Source: JBCBJX01 sp964342855
Lineage (GTDB): Bacteria; Pseudomonadota; Alphaproteobacteria; Caulobacterales; Parvularculaceae
Direction of reading: 5' to 3'
Assembly (NCBI GenBank): GCA_964342855.1
Contig: CAYFIB010000052.1
Span: 1 to 16,574 of the forward strand
DNA: 16,574 nt
Both the position numbers and the translations under genes were made by a program. The notes beneath the pieces were generated by a model. That model ran no database searches. It saw only the letters and a program-made list of their open reading frames with translations, and was not told the origin of the DNA. Shown piece after piece: positions 6,025 through 13,979 of this stretch (positions within the stretch are counted from its first letter, which is position 1; each line of letters begins with the position of its first letter).

Positions 6025-8211
6025 TCAGTTCCGCGGTGTGATCGGCGGCGGCATGTGGCCTTCGCCCGCGGCGCCGCGGCCCGAGAGGCTCGGGTTCGTC
6101 ATGAAGAAGGTGTGGTTGTTGAACGGCGCAGCCCCCTCCGGGCGCGGCGTGCGCACGTACTCGCCATCGGCGTTGAGGGTCCAGCTCTGCGCCTCATCGT
6201 TCAGGTTGGCGACCATGATCTGATCGAGGATCTGACTGTGCACGGTCGGGTTCTCGATGGGGCAGAACATCTCGACCCGGCGATAGAGATTGCGCGGCAT
6301 CCAGTCTGCGGATGAAATATAGATGCGCGCCTGCGGGTTCGGCATGGGCCGCCCGGCGCCGAAACAGGCGATGCGGGAGTGTTCGAGGAACCGCCCGACG
6401 ATGCTCTTCACCTGGATGTTCTCCGAAAGCCCCGGCACGCCCGGGCGCAGGCAGCAGATGCCGCGGATGACGAGGTCGATCTCCACCCCCGCCTGGCTCG
6501 CCTCGTAAAGCTTGTCGATGGTTCTGGAATCGACGAGTGAGTTCAGCTTCACCCAGATCGACGCCGGGCGTCCCGCCTGCGCGTGGCGGATTTCATCGTC
6601 GATCAGTTCAAAGATCTTCTGCTGCATGGTGAGCGGCGAGATCGCGACCTTCTCCCAATTGTCGGGCGCCGCGTAGCCGGTAACGTAGTTGAACACCTTC
6701 GCCGCATCGCGCCCGATGGCCGGGTCGGTTGTGAAGAGCGAGAGGTCGGTGTAGATCCGCGCCGTAATCGGATGATAGTTGCCGGTGCCGACATGGACAT
6801 AGGTGCGGATGTCGGCGCCCTCGCGTCGGGCGACGAGCGAGAGCTTCGCGTGCGTTTTGTAGTGAATGAAGCCGAACACGACGTTGACGCCCGCCTGCTC
6901 CAGCTCCCGCGCCCACTGAATGTTCGCCGCCTCGTCGAAGCGGGCTTTCAGCTCGACCAGCGCGGTCACGGACTTGCCGTGCTCGGCCGCCTCGATCAGC
7001 GCTTTGACGATCGGGCTGTCCTTCGACGTCCGGTAGAGCGTCTGTTTGATGGCGACCACCTGCGGGTCGCGCGCCGCCTGCTTCAGGAACTGAACGACGA
7101 CGTCGAAGCTCTCATAAGGGTGGTGGACGAGGATGTCTTTTGCGCGGATGGCCGAGAAGCAGTCGCCGCCGTGCTCGCGGATGCGCTCCGGGAAGCGCGG
7201 CTCATAGGGCGTGAACTGAAGGTCTTTTCGGTCGGACGGGATGAGTTCGGAGGTCTGGGCGAGGCCCAGAAGCCCGTCGACGACCACGGCGTCCTGCGGC
7301 GCAGCCTGCAGCTGTTCGATGATGAGCGCGCGCATGGGCTCCGGCGTTCGTGCATCCATTTTGATACGGATGACGTCGCCGCGGCGGCGGCGCTGGAGGA
7401 GCGATTCAAAGTGGCGGACGAGGTCTTCGGCCTCTTCCTCGAACTCGATATCGCTGTCGCGCACGATGCGGAACGCGCCTTCCGAAACGACTTCATGAGC
7501 GGGGAACACATGGCCGAGGAACGTGCGGATCGTCTCTTCCAGCGAGATGAACCGCACCCGCGGCGGGCGCGCCGCCTCGCCCGGCTCCGGCAGGCGGATG
7601 AAGCGCGAAATGTTCGTCGGCATCGGAAGAAGCGCCGTGCGCGTCTCTTTATCATTGCGCCCCTTCAACTCGAAGGCGAGCACGAAGCCGAGATTGGGCA
7701 CGAACGGGAACGGGTGCGCCGGGTCGATGGCGAGCGGCGTCAGGATCGGGAAGATGTTCGTCAGGAACTCGTTCTCGAGCCAGGCGAGATCAGCTTCGGT
7801 CAGCTTCTCCGACCCGATGACGTGAACGCCCGCCTCGCCGAGCGGCCCGTGCAGCTCCCGCCAGCAGCGCTGCTGGGAGGCCATGAGCGTGGACGCCGCG
7901 GCGTTGATTTTCTCCAGCTGCTCGATCGGCGTCAGCCCGTCGACGCTGTCCACCTGCACGCCTTCACGCACCTGCCCGTGCAGGCCGGCGACGCGGACCA
8001 TGTAGAATTCATCGAGATTGCTCGCCGAGATCGAGAGGAACCGAAGGCGTTCCAGCAGCGGGTGCTCCTGGTTGAACGCCTCCTCCAGAACGCGCTGATT
8101 GAAGGAGAGCCAGGAAAGCTCGCGGTTGAAGAACCGTTCCGGCGCATCGGGCGCGATCGCGGGCGTCACGGGGCGGTCCTCAACGGGGCTCATGAGATCG
8201 TCGGCGGGCAT
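6025..8211 (-). CDS. ppk: Polyphosphate kinase 1
   Basis: This gene encodes 728 residues, the normal Ppk1 length. It reversibly transfers the gamma-phosphate of ATP to a growing polyphosphate chain through a phosphohistidine. The N-terminal helical domain opens with FFNRELSWLSFNQRVLEEA (27-45) and SNLDEFYMVRVAGL (64-77). The two PLD-like catalytic domains carry THAKL (His454, matching the phosphorylated E. coli His435 by spacing), HVGTGNYHP (His473) and FLEHSRI (His611, equivalent to E. coli His592); the 19- and 157-residue spacings agree with the E. coli enzyme. SSADWMPRN (633-641) is another family signature. The start at 8211 has GGAGA eight bases upstream; an alternative ATG at 8193 has none. 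It lies 73 bases after hdaA on the same strand, so co-transcription is likely. The usual downstream partner ppx has been displaced by 4.7 kb. Confidence 0.98.
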   Translation of the reverse strand: MPADDLMSPVEDRPVTPAIAPDAPERFFNRELSWLSFNQRVLEEAFNQEHPLLERLRFLSISASNLDEFYMVRVAGLHGQVREGVQVDSVDGLTPIEQLEKINAAASTLMASQQRCWRELHGPLGEAGVHVIGSEKLTEADLAWLENEFLTNIFPILTPLAIDPAHPFPFVPNLGFVLAFELKGRNDKETRTALLPMPTNISRFIRLPEPGEAARPPRVRFISLEETIRTFLGHVFPAHEVVSEGAFRIVRDSDIEFEEEAEDLVRHFESLLQRRRRGDVIRIKMDARTPEPMRALIIEQLQAAPQDAVVVDGLLGLAQTSELIPSDRKDLQFTPYEPRFPERIREHGGDCFSAIRAKDILVHHPYESFDVVVQFLKQAARDPQVVAIKQTLYRTSKDSPIVKALIEAAEHGKSVTALVELKARFDEAANIQWARELEQAGVNVVFGFIHYKTHAKLSLVARREGADIRTYVHVGTGNYHPITARIYTDLSLFTTDPAIGRDAAKVFNYVTGYAAPDNWEKVAISPLTMQQKIFELIDDEIRHAQAGRPASIWVKLNSLVDSRTIDKLYEASQAGVEIDLVIRGICCLRPGVPGLSENIQVKSIVGRFLEHSRIACFGAGRPMPNPQARIYISSADWMPRNLYRRVEMFCPIENPTVHSQILDQIMVANLNDEAQSWTLNADGEYVRTPRPEGAAPFNNHTFFMTNPSLSGRGAAGEGHMPPPITPRN

Positions 8212-8284
8212 GGCGGGTCTCCGGGCGGGTTTCCGGGCGGGGCGCGGCGGTCGCTGGGGTTGTCGGGGTCGGCGGGTCGCCGCG

Positions 8285-8947
8285 TCAAGCGGCGTCGAAC
8301 ATTTCCGTCAGCGCGCGGCGAACGAGATCGAGCCCGACATCCTTCGACGGCCCCTGCTCCATGGCGAGCGCGTCGATCCGGGCGGCGAAATCGGCGATCC
8401 CGTCATAGGAGCGCGGCGCGCGGTTGATGGCGTAGCTGAGGGCGCTTTCGGCGACATCGAGCCCCCGGTCGGCGAGGTGTTTGGCGATCAGCCGCCGCGC
8501 CAGCGCATCATCCGGCGGCGGAAGTTCGATGCGTCGGGCGCTCGCAAGGCGCGTCGCGAGGTCCGGCACGCCCTTCGCCCAGGTCTCGGGCTGGCCGCGA
8601 CCGGCGATGAGGGTCGGCGCTCCGTGCTCGGCGCGTTTGAGAATGGTGAGAAAGGTCGTCGCGTCCGCATGGCGGTCGGCGCTCACTGCGGCGACGGGGC
8701 CCTCAGGCGCCGGGCCGAGGGCCGCGAGATCGATGATCGTCGCTCCCCGCCGCTCCGCCCAGAGCCGCGCGAGATGGCGCTTGCCGCCGCCGCGCGGCGC
8801 GATGAGCAGCACCGCGCCCGGCGCCGACGGCTCTTCGAACAGCGCTTCCACCGCGGCGCGGTTCGCCTCGGTCCGGATCAGCGCGTCCGCGGAGCGGTCG
8901 GGCGTCGGCGGCGTGAAGGGAAAGGCGCGCTGGCGCGTTCCGTTCAC
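8285..8947 (-). CDS. hdaA: HdaA-type DnaA regulator with degenerate ATP-binding motifs
   Basis: This gene encodes 220 residues from a GTG start eight bases after the DUF2066 stop. Hda/HdaA proteins bind the DNA polymerase sliding clamp and stimulate ATP hydrolysis by DnaA, preventing re-initiation. The N-terminus has QRAFPF (6-11), a recognisable but degenerate clamp-binding peptide (Q-x-x-hydrophobic-P-hydrophobic), which supports this start. The AAA+ core shows APRGGGKRHLA (50-60) as Walker A, DLATRLASARRIELPPPDDAL (129-149) as the box VII/sensor region with the arginine-finger candidate Arg133, and SYDGIADFAARIDALA (180-195) near the C-terminus, all in the positions expected for HdaA. Oddities: the first Walker A glycine is alanine, the Ser/Thr after Lys56 is Arg57, and the Walker B segment (about 86-93, AAVSADRH) lacks its usual acidic pair. 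Assignment rests on length, order and the position between DUF2066 and ppk. Confidence 0.85.
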   Translation of the reverse strand: MNGTRQRAFPFTPPTPDRSADALIRTEANRAAVEALFEEPSAPGAVLLIAPRGGGKRHLARLWAERRGATIIDLAALGPAPEGPVAAVSADRHADATTFLTILKRAEHGAPTLIAGRGQPETWAKGVPDLATRLASARRIELPPPDDALARRLIAKHLADRGLDVAESALSYAINRAPRSYDGIADFAARIDALAMEQGPSKDVGLDLVRRALTEMFDAA

Positions 8948-8955
8948 GGCGGGCC

Positions 8956-10446
8956 TTAAAAGTCGGAGGACGGGCTCGCGCCGGTGAAGACGACCGGCGG
9001 GCGCTCCGGCTCGATCACCGGCTCGGCCTGCGCGTCGGAGAACCGGCGGCGGCTGGAGCGGCGCAGGCGGTCGCGAACCGACGGCGCGTAGTCCGGCGCG
9101 GCGATGTTCCAGACCGCGTCGCCATCGGACGACCAGAGCGAGAGCCCCCGCTCCTCCATGGCCGTGCCGAGCTTTTCCACGTCGCCCACGACGCGGGCGG
9201 ACAGAAGCGCGCCCGAGGGCGAGAGCGCGAGCACCTGCACGCTTTCGACGAACGGCGTATCGCCCAGAGCGCGACGGATCGCGATCCAGTCGGCGAGTTC
9301 CTTGAAATAGGCCGATATCTGCAGAACGCGGGCCGTCAGATGGTCGATCAGCGTCGCCTGCTTCCAGTCTTCAGCGTAGTTCGCGAGCACCGCTTCGATG
9401 GCCTCGCGCGAGAGCGCCGGGAAATCGCCGGAGGGCGCGCGGTACCAGCCTTCAGCGAGAAGATCGCCGACATCGGATTCGACTTCATCCGCCGTCTGTG
9501 CATCGAACGCGCCGCCGACGTCCGCGAGGCCCGCATCGGCCGCGCCGGTGAAGTCTTCCGGCGAGAACTCCTCGTCTGACGGCGCGAGCGCCGCGGAGAC
9601 GCGATAGCCGTTGACGAGGCGCACCTGCAGCCGGTCCTCGCCTTCAAACTGCTCCAGCTTGGCGTGGGCGATGACGACCTGCGTGACGCCATAACGTTCG
9701 GCGAGTTCGGCGAGGCGTTCCTGATCAAGCGACAGCGCCGTGCGGGCCGTGACGCGGGAGACGTCTTCGAGCTCGCCGAGCGGCGTGATCATCGGCGTCA
9801 GCTCATTGGAGAGCGGGCGCGCGCGCCAGGCGGCGAACCACGGATTGTTCGATTCCCAGAGATAGAGCCCGCCCGCGGTCTGCAGGACCGGCAACACCAG
9901 CGCGTTCCGGGTCTGGGTCTCTGAATACGGCAGGCCCGCATCGCGCAGCAGCGCGCGGATGGCGTTCGGCGAGAAGGAGATCGTCACCGTCGCGGCGTAG
10001 GTGCGCGAGGAGCTTTTCTCGTCGGAGACCGCGAGGCCCGCTTCCAGCTCCGCGATCTGGCGATCATCGAGGGAGACCGGGCGTTTCGCCTGCGCGTTCA
10101 CCGCTTCCGTGACGCCGGACTCCGAGAGGACGAGGCTGTCGAGATAGGCGGCCGACAGCGGCGAGGTGTCCGGGTCCACCGGCCCGGCGGCGGGCGCGGG
10201 CTCGCCGGCGGCGAGGCGCGGCAGGTAATCCCATTCGCTTTCCGGCGTCAGGCGGCGGAGGAGAATGTCCATCGCTTCGCGGCGGGCCTGCGCGAGGGCG
10301 TCGCGCTTGGCGGCGGTCGCGTCCGACGCCTCGGCGCGGACTTTCACCCCGGCGACGGCGAAGACATCCCCCGCAGCAAGCGCCCCGCCGAGCGTCACGG
10401 CGGCGGAGACGATGAGAGCGAAGACGGCGTGAACGAGACGCGGCAT
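8956..10446 (-). CDS. DUF2066 domain secreted protein
   Basis: This gene encodes 496 residues from ATG 10446, chosen because AGGGG lies seven bases upstream and a Sec signal peptide begins there (MPRLVHAVF..., cleavage near ALA-A at 24-25). Longer in-frame starts would bury that signal. The mature N-terminus (27-70, VFAVAGVKVRAEASDATAAKR followed by an Arg/Ala-rich helix) is the DUF2066 pattern. Further blocks include ALVLPVLQTAGGLYLW and the ERYGVTQVVIAHA segment. The C-terminal half (about 330-450) contains a second folded region, and the last 40 residues are Arg/Pro-rich and probably disordered. Function of the family is unknown; it is predicted periplasmic. The gene is divergent from purM and directly upstream of hdaA, an order I also recall from Pseudomonas (purN-purM / DUF2066 / hda), suggesting an old linkage. 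Confidence 0.8.
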   Translation of the reverse strand: MPRLVHAVFALIVSAAVTLGGALAAGDVFAVAGVKVRAEASDATAAKRDALAQARREAMDILLRRLTPESEWDYLPRLAAGEPAPAAGPVDPDTSPLSAAYLDSLVLSESGVTEAVNAQAKRPVSLDDRQIAELEAGLAVSDEKSSSRTYAATVTISFSPNAIRALLRDAGLPYSETQTRNALVLPVLQTAGGLYLWESNNPWFAAWRARPLSNELTPMITPLGELEDVSRVTARTALSLDQERLAELAERYGVTQVVIAHAKLEQFEGEDRLQVRLVNGYRVSAALAPSDEEFSPEDFTGAADAGLADVGGAFDAQTADEVESDVGDLLAEGWYRAPSGDFPALSREAIEAVLANYAEDWKQATLIDHLTARVLQISAYFKELADWIAIRRALGDTPFVESVQVLALSPSGALLSARVVGDVEKLGTAMEERGLSLWSSDGDAVWNIAAPDYAPSVRDRLRRSSRRRFSDAQAEPVIEPERPPVVFTGASPSSDF

Positions 10447-10645
10447 GGCGGAACCCCTATCTTTCGCGGCCATCTTAGGCGCTTCGGCGGCGCGATGCGA
10501 CCGGCCCGCGAGAATTCGTATCCGCTTTGAAGCCTGAGTTCGTGACAAAAGCGAGACCGGAAGCGAGGCTTTGACCCGGATCGCTGGACAGAGGCGGGCG
10601 AGCCTTCTACCCAGCCTCTCTTTTCGACGGTCAAGGAGAGCCGCC
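10447..10645. promoter_or_regulatory. Divergent promoter region, DUF2066-hdaA-ppk versus purM-purN
   Basis: These 199 bases separate the two divergent operons and contain no gene. A TTGACC sequence at 10571-10576 on the plus strand could be a -35 box for purM, but no matching -10 hexamer is found at the right distance. On the minus strand AGGGG (10454-10458) serves as ribosome-binding site for DUF2066. No PurR-like operator or riboswitch is apparent. Confidence 0.45.
10633..10638 (+). promoter_or_regulatory. Ribosome-binding site fixing the purM start
   Basis: AAGGAG lies seven bases before the ATG at 10646. It rules out the longer in-frame TTG start at 10571, which would add 25 residues unlike the family. 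Confidence 0.85.
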
Positions 10646-11647
10646 ATGAGCGACGCCTACGCGAAAGCGGGCGTGGACATCGATGCGGGCGAAGCGCTGG
10701 TGGAGGCGATCAAACCCGCCGCCGCCGCGACGCGCCGCCCCGGCGCCGACGCCGCGCTCGGCGGCTTCGGCGGCGTTTTCGATCTGAAGGCGGCGGGCTT
10801 TAACGACCCGCTCCTCGTCTCCGGAACCGACGGCGTCGGCACCAAGCTGCTCGTCGCCGTGGAGACCGGCCGCCACAAGGGCGTCGGGACCGATCTCGTC
10901 GCCATGTGCGTCAACGACGTGCTGGCGCAGGGCGCGGAGCCCCTCTTCTTCCTCGATTATTACGCGACCTCGAAGCTGGACGTCGCCGTCGCCGCGGAGG
11001 TCGTCATCGGCGTCGCGGAAGGCTGCACGCTCGCGGGTTGCGCCCTCATCGGCGGCGAAACGGCGGAGATGCCGGGCGTCTACAAACCGGGCGATTATGA
11101 TCTCGCGGGCTTCTGTGTCGGCGCGGTGGAGCGCGGCGCGATCCTGCCGAAGATCGCGAAACCGGGCGACCGGCTCATCGGCCTTCCCTCCTCCGGCCCG
11201 CACTCCAACGGCTTCTCGCTCATCCGCAAGATCGTCGCCGAGGCCGGCGCCTCGTGGACGGCCCCGGCGCCCTTCGACGAGGCCCGCGATCTCGCCGCGG
11301 CGATGCTGGAACCGACGCGCATTTACGTGAAAGACCTCCTGCCGCTGATGAAAGCGGGGCGCATCCGCGCCGCGGCGCACATCACCGGCGGCGGTCTCAT
11401 CGAGAACATCCCGCGGGCGCTGCCGGAAGGTCTCATCCCTCGCATCGACGACACCGCATGGGCGCGCCCGGCGCTCTTCAACTGGCTGAAAGACGCCGGC
11501 GCCCTCACCGAGACCGATCTTCAGCGCACCTTCAATTGCGGCGTCGGCATGGTGCTGGTCGTTGATCCGACAGAAGCGGCGGGCGTCCTCGCTGATCTCG
11601 GCCCGGCGGGCGCCTTCGCCATGGGCGACGTGGCGGAGGCCTCGTGA
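10646..11647 (+). CDS. purM: Phosphoribosylformylglycinamidine cyclo-ligase (AIR synthetase)
   Basis: This gene encodes 333 residues, close to the usual 340-350. It catalyses the ATP-dependent ring closure of FGAM to AIR, the fifth step of purine synthesis, in the cytoplasm. Motifs in order: YAKAGVDIDAGEALVE (5-20), GGFGGVFDL (39-47), SGTDGVGTKL (59-68), VAMCVNDVLAQGAEPLFFLDY (85-105), GGETAEMPGVY (136-146) and GLPSSGPHSNGFSLIRK (179-195), with HITGGGLIEN in the C-terminal domain. All are standard PurM nucleotide- and substrate-binding blocks. The stop codon overlaps the purN start (GTGA), so translation of the two is coupled. Confidence 0.98.
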   Translation: MSDAYAKAGVDIDAGEALVEAIKPAAAATRRPGADAALGGFGGVFDLKAAGFNDPLLVSGTDGVGTKLLVAVETGRHKGVGTDLVAMCVNDVLAQGAEPLFFLDYYATSKLDVAVAAEVVIGVAEGCTLAGCALIGGETAEMPGVYKPGDYDLAGFCVGAVERGAILPKIAKPGDRLIGLPSSGPHSNGFSLIRKIVAEAGASWTAPAPFDEARDLAAAMLEPTRIYVKDLLPLMKAGRIRAAAHITGGGLIENIPRALPEGLIPRIDDTAWARPALFNWLKDAGALTETDLQRTFNCGVGMVLVVDPTEAAGVLADLGPAGAFAMGDVAEAS

Positions 11648-12294
11648 GCAAGACCCGCATCGGCGTCCTCATCTCCGGGCGCGGCTCCAATCTTCAGGCG
11701 TTGATCGACGCGTGCGCGGACCCGGAATTCCCCGCGCAGATCGGGCTCGTCGTCTCCAACCGTCCGAAGGCGGCGGGTCTGAAAAAGGCCGAAGACGCGG
11801 GGCTCCCGAACAACGTCATCGACCACAAGGAATTCGAAAGCCGCGCGGCCTTCGAAGACGCCCTCGATCAGGCGCTGAAAGCCGCGAAGGTGAAGTATGT
11901 CGTGCTGGCGGGCTTCATGCGCATCCTGTCGGCGGATTTCGTCGACGGCTGGCGGGACCGTATCCTGAACATCCACCCGTCCCTTCTCCCCGCTTTCCGC
12001 GGCCTCGACGTTCACGCGCGGGTTCTGGAAGCGGGCGTCCGGTTCACGGGGTGCACGGTGCATTACGTGCGGCCGGAAATGGACGACGGGCCGATCGTCG
12101 GTCAGGCCGTCACCGCCGTTTCTCCCGATGATGATGAAGCAAGCCTCGCCGCGCGCGTTTTGGAGCTGGAGCACGTCCTCTACCCCGCCTGCCTGCGCCG
12201 GGTGATCGACGGCGAAGCGCGCATCGTCGAGGGTCGCGTGCCGCTGGATGAGGGCGAAGCCCCGACCGGCGCGCTGGTGTCGCCTGCGGATTGA
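11644..12294 (+). CDS. purN: Phosphoribosylglycinamide formyltransferase
   Basis: This gene encodes 216 residues from a GTG that overlaps the purM stop by four bases; GGAGG in the end of purM is the ribosome-binding site. It transfers a formyl group from 10-formyl-tetrahydrofolate to GAR, the third step of purine synthesis. SGRGSNLQAL (11-20) is the phosphate loop. The catalytic triad is present as Asn109 and His111 in NIHPSLLPAFRG (109-120) and Asp147 in PEMDDGP (144-150), spaced as in E. coli PurN. The purM-purN pairing is common in proteobacteria. No terminator with a T-run is seen; a GC hairpin follows at 12319. Confidence 0.98.
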   Translation: MSKTRIGVLISGRGSNLQALIDACADPEFPAQIGLVVSNRPKAAGLKKAEDAGLPNNVIDHKEFESRAAFEDALDQALKAAKVKYVVLAGFMRILSADFVDGWRDRILNIHPSLLPAFRGLDVHARVLEAGVRFTGCTVHYVRPEMDDGPIVGQAVTAVSPDDDEASLAARVLELEHVLYPACLRRVIDGEARIVEGRVPLDEGEAPTGALVSPAD

Positions 12295-12318
12295 GTTTGA
12301 TTTTACTATCGCTCCGCC

Positions 12319-12340
12319 CATCCCCGCCTGCGCGGGGATG
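12319..12340. repeat. Short GC palindrome CATCCCCGC-N4-GCGGGGATG
   Basis: Nine-base perfect arms around a CTGC loop lie between the convergent ends of purN and the metallophosphoesterase gene. No T-run follows on either strand, so an intrinsic terminator is doubtful. Related CCCCGC/GCGGGG palindromes are frequent as dispersed intergenic repeats. An 11-base direct repeat AGCGGGTGAAG (12341-12351 and 12360-12370) follows immediately. Confidence 0.65.
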
Positions 12341-12373
12341 AGCGGGTGAAGCGGTGATAAGCGGGTGAAGGGA

Positions 12374-13153
12374 TTAAGAGCTGAACTCCCCCAACGCCCA
12401 CCGCCCCAATTCGCGCCGCTCGACCGTCTCGCCGATCATCACCGCCGTCGCCGACAGCGCGCCCGCGTCCAGCTCCAGCACGTTGAAGCTCGCCGGTTCG
12501 TCGCGCAGGCGTTTCGACAGCGTCCCCGCGCTGATGGCGAGATAAGCGCCGCCGCTCGCGCGCCGCACGGCCGCCGAGGGCGCGTGCACATGGCCCGTCA
12601 GAAGTACGTGGGCGGCGCTTTGCGCCATGCGCGCGTCCGCCCGGTCGCCGCGGCGGGTCGCGGTGCGCAGGGGCGAGCCCGGCGGCGAGACAAACGGGTG
12701 GTGGCAGAGAACGAAGCGCGCGCCCGCCGCCGCGCCCGTTTCAGCAATGGCGCGATCCAGCTCTTCAAACCGCACCGAGCCTTCCGCCCAGTTGCCGCGC
12801 GCCTGCCAGCCGCGGGCGGTGTTGAATTCCGCAGCGACGGCCTCGCTGACAACCAGCGGGCGGGCGAGATCGCCGACGAACTCCTGAAACCGCTCGAAAG
12901 GCCGCGAGACGCGGTCCAGCATGTTGAGAAGCGGCGTGTCGTGATTGCCGGGCGTCGCGATCAGCGGCGCGCCGAGGCCGCGAAGCCAGTTCGACGCCGC
13001 CTCGAACTCGCTCCGCTTGCCGCGCTGGGTGAGGTCGCCGCAGACGAAGATCGCGTCGGGTCCCAACCGCGCGACTTCTTCTTCCGTGACCGCGATGGCG
13101 CGCGGGTCCTCCGCGCCGAAATGGATATCGGCGAGTTGGACGATCCGCATCAT
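12374..13153 (-). CDS. Calcineurin-like metallophosphoesterase
   Basis: This gene encodes 259 residues, soluble and cytosolic, without signal or membrane segment. The complete dimetal phosphoesterase signature is visible: DIH (Asp9, His11), GDLTQRG (39-45, Asp40), GNHD (69-72), HH (151-152) and GHVH (187-190). The family hydrolyses phosphomono- or diesters; the length and motif arrangement resemble CpdA/Icc-type cAMP phosphodiesterases and class III nucleotidases, but the substrate cannot be assigned. The start ATG overlaps the stop of the lipid-kinase gene by four bases (ATGA), so the two are translationally coupled; a second ATG follows directly. It is the last gene of the DUF1499-kinase-phosphoesterase unit and is convergent with purN. 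Confidence 0.93.
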   Translation of the reverse strand: MMRIVQLADIHFGAEDPRAIAVTEEEVARLGPDAIFVCGDLTQRGKRSEFEAASNWLRGLGAPLIATPGNHDTPLLNMLDRVSRPFERFQEFVGDLARPLVVSEAVAAEFNTARGWQARGNWAEGSVRFEELDRAIAETGAAAGARFVLCHHPFVSPPGSPLRTATRRGDRADARMAQSAAHVLLTGHVHAPSAAVRRASGGAYLAISAGTLSKRLRDEPASFNVLELDAGALSATAVMIGETVERRELGRWALGEFSS

Positions 13154-13971
13154 GAGGGAACCGAAAGCACGCGCGCGGCGTTGGGAACGGCGCGCACCTC
13201 GACCGGCCCGTCAAGATCCATCGGCTCGCCGTCGAGAATGGCGGGCACGGGTTTGCCGTCCTCGCGCGAGATGCGGACGCTGTCGCGATCTTCGACCGTC
13301 ACCCCGTCCGCGGCGCGCATGTCGAACAGAAACGTTTCGAACACCGCCGCCGCGATGTCGGCGGGATGCTCAGACTCCAGCCGCGCGAACGTCAGTTGGC
13401 CCGGCGTCTGGCCGATGAACGCGCCCGCGGCGAGCACGGTCTGCGCGTCATCGATCAGCACCGCCGGATCGAGGCTGAGCGCGTCGGATGTGAAGAAATT
13501 CGTCAGCGCCGCGCCGAAATCCGCCGCGCGCACCGCTTCGCGGGATTTCGCGATCCGGGTGATGCGTCCGAAAAAGGCGGCGATGAAAAAGCGTCGTCCC
13601 GCGACCTCGCCCGCGTCGATGGACTTCGGCGCGTTCGCGGCCAGCGCGTCGGTGATGCACGTTTTCCAGTCGCGCCCGCCATAGAGCTCTTTGTGCAGAA
13701 GGTTCATCGTGCCGCCGGGCACGGGCAACACCGGCGGTCCGTCGGGCCCGGCGAGCTGCAGAGCGAACGCCGCCGTCCCGTCGCCGCCCCAGACCAGAAG
13801 CGCGTCCGGCCCGGCGTCGATGGCGGCGTTCAACGCGTCTTCGACGCCATCGCCCTCGACGACGGCGATGTCCGCATCGACGCCCGCCTCTTCAAGGACG
13901 GCGCGTAAGTCCTCCTCCGCCGTACGCGGTACGGAGCCGGAGGCGATATTGACGACGGCGGCGACCTTCAC
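13150..13971 (-). CDS. Diacylglycerol kinase-like lipid kinase (YegS/DagK/LCB5 family)
   Basis: This gene encodes 273 residues from a GTG start eight bases after the DUF1499 stop; no good ribosome-binding site precedes it, so translation probably depends on coupling. The family phosphorylates lipid hydroxyls such as diacylglycerol, with ATP, at the inner membrane surface. Diagnostic motifs are WGGDGT (61-66) and PVPGGTMNLLHKELYG (83-98) in the nucleotide-binding lobe, a GRRFFIAAFFG strand (125-135), and DGEPMDL (247-253) in the C-terminal lipid-binding lobe, the usual D-G-E signature. The first motif reads NIASGS rather than the common NP-x-SG form. Placement with a membrane DUF1499 protein and a phosphoesterase hints at a membrane-lipid or phosphate-salvage role, which is inference. 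Confidence 0.9.
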   Translation of the reverse strand: MKVAAVVNIASGSVPRTAEEDLRAVLEEAGVDADIAVVEGDGVEDALNAAIDAGPDALLVWGGDGTAAFALQLAGPDGPPVLPVPGGTMNLLHKELYGGRDWKTCITDALAANAPKSIDAGEVAGRRFFIAAFFGRITRIAKSREAVRAADFGAALTNFFTSDALSLDPAVLIDDAQTVLAAGAFIGQTPGQLTFARLESEHPADIAAAVFETFLFDMRAADGVTVEDRDSVRISREDGKPVPAILDGEPMDLDGPVEVRAVPNAARVLSVPS

Positions 13972-13979
13972 GGAGGCGA

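Noticed and set aside
6583..8427. Long open frame (614 codons) on the plus strand opposite ppk and hdaA
   Set aside because: It is an antisense shadow of high-GC codon bias. The minus-strand frame carries all Ppk1 motifs, and the plus-strand translation is Arg/Asp/Val-rich without recognisable domains.
10571..10645. Upstream extension of purM from a TTG
   Set aside because: The extension does not resemble PurM N-termini, and AAGGAG clearly marks the ATG at 10646.
10447..10647. Upstream extension of the DUF2066 gene
   Set aside because: It would hide a good Sec signal peptide and lacks a ribosome-binding site; the ATG at 10446 has both.
12365..13684. 439-codon plus-strand open frame over the phosphoesterase and lipid-kinase genes
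   Set aside because: It crosses two well-supported minus-strand genes and has an Arg/Ala-rich composition without motifs.
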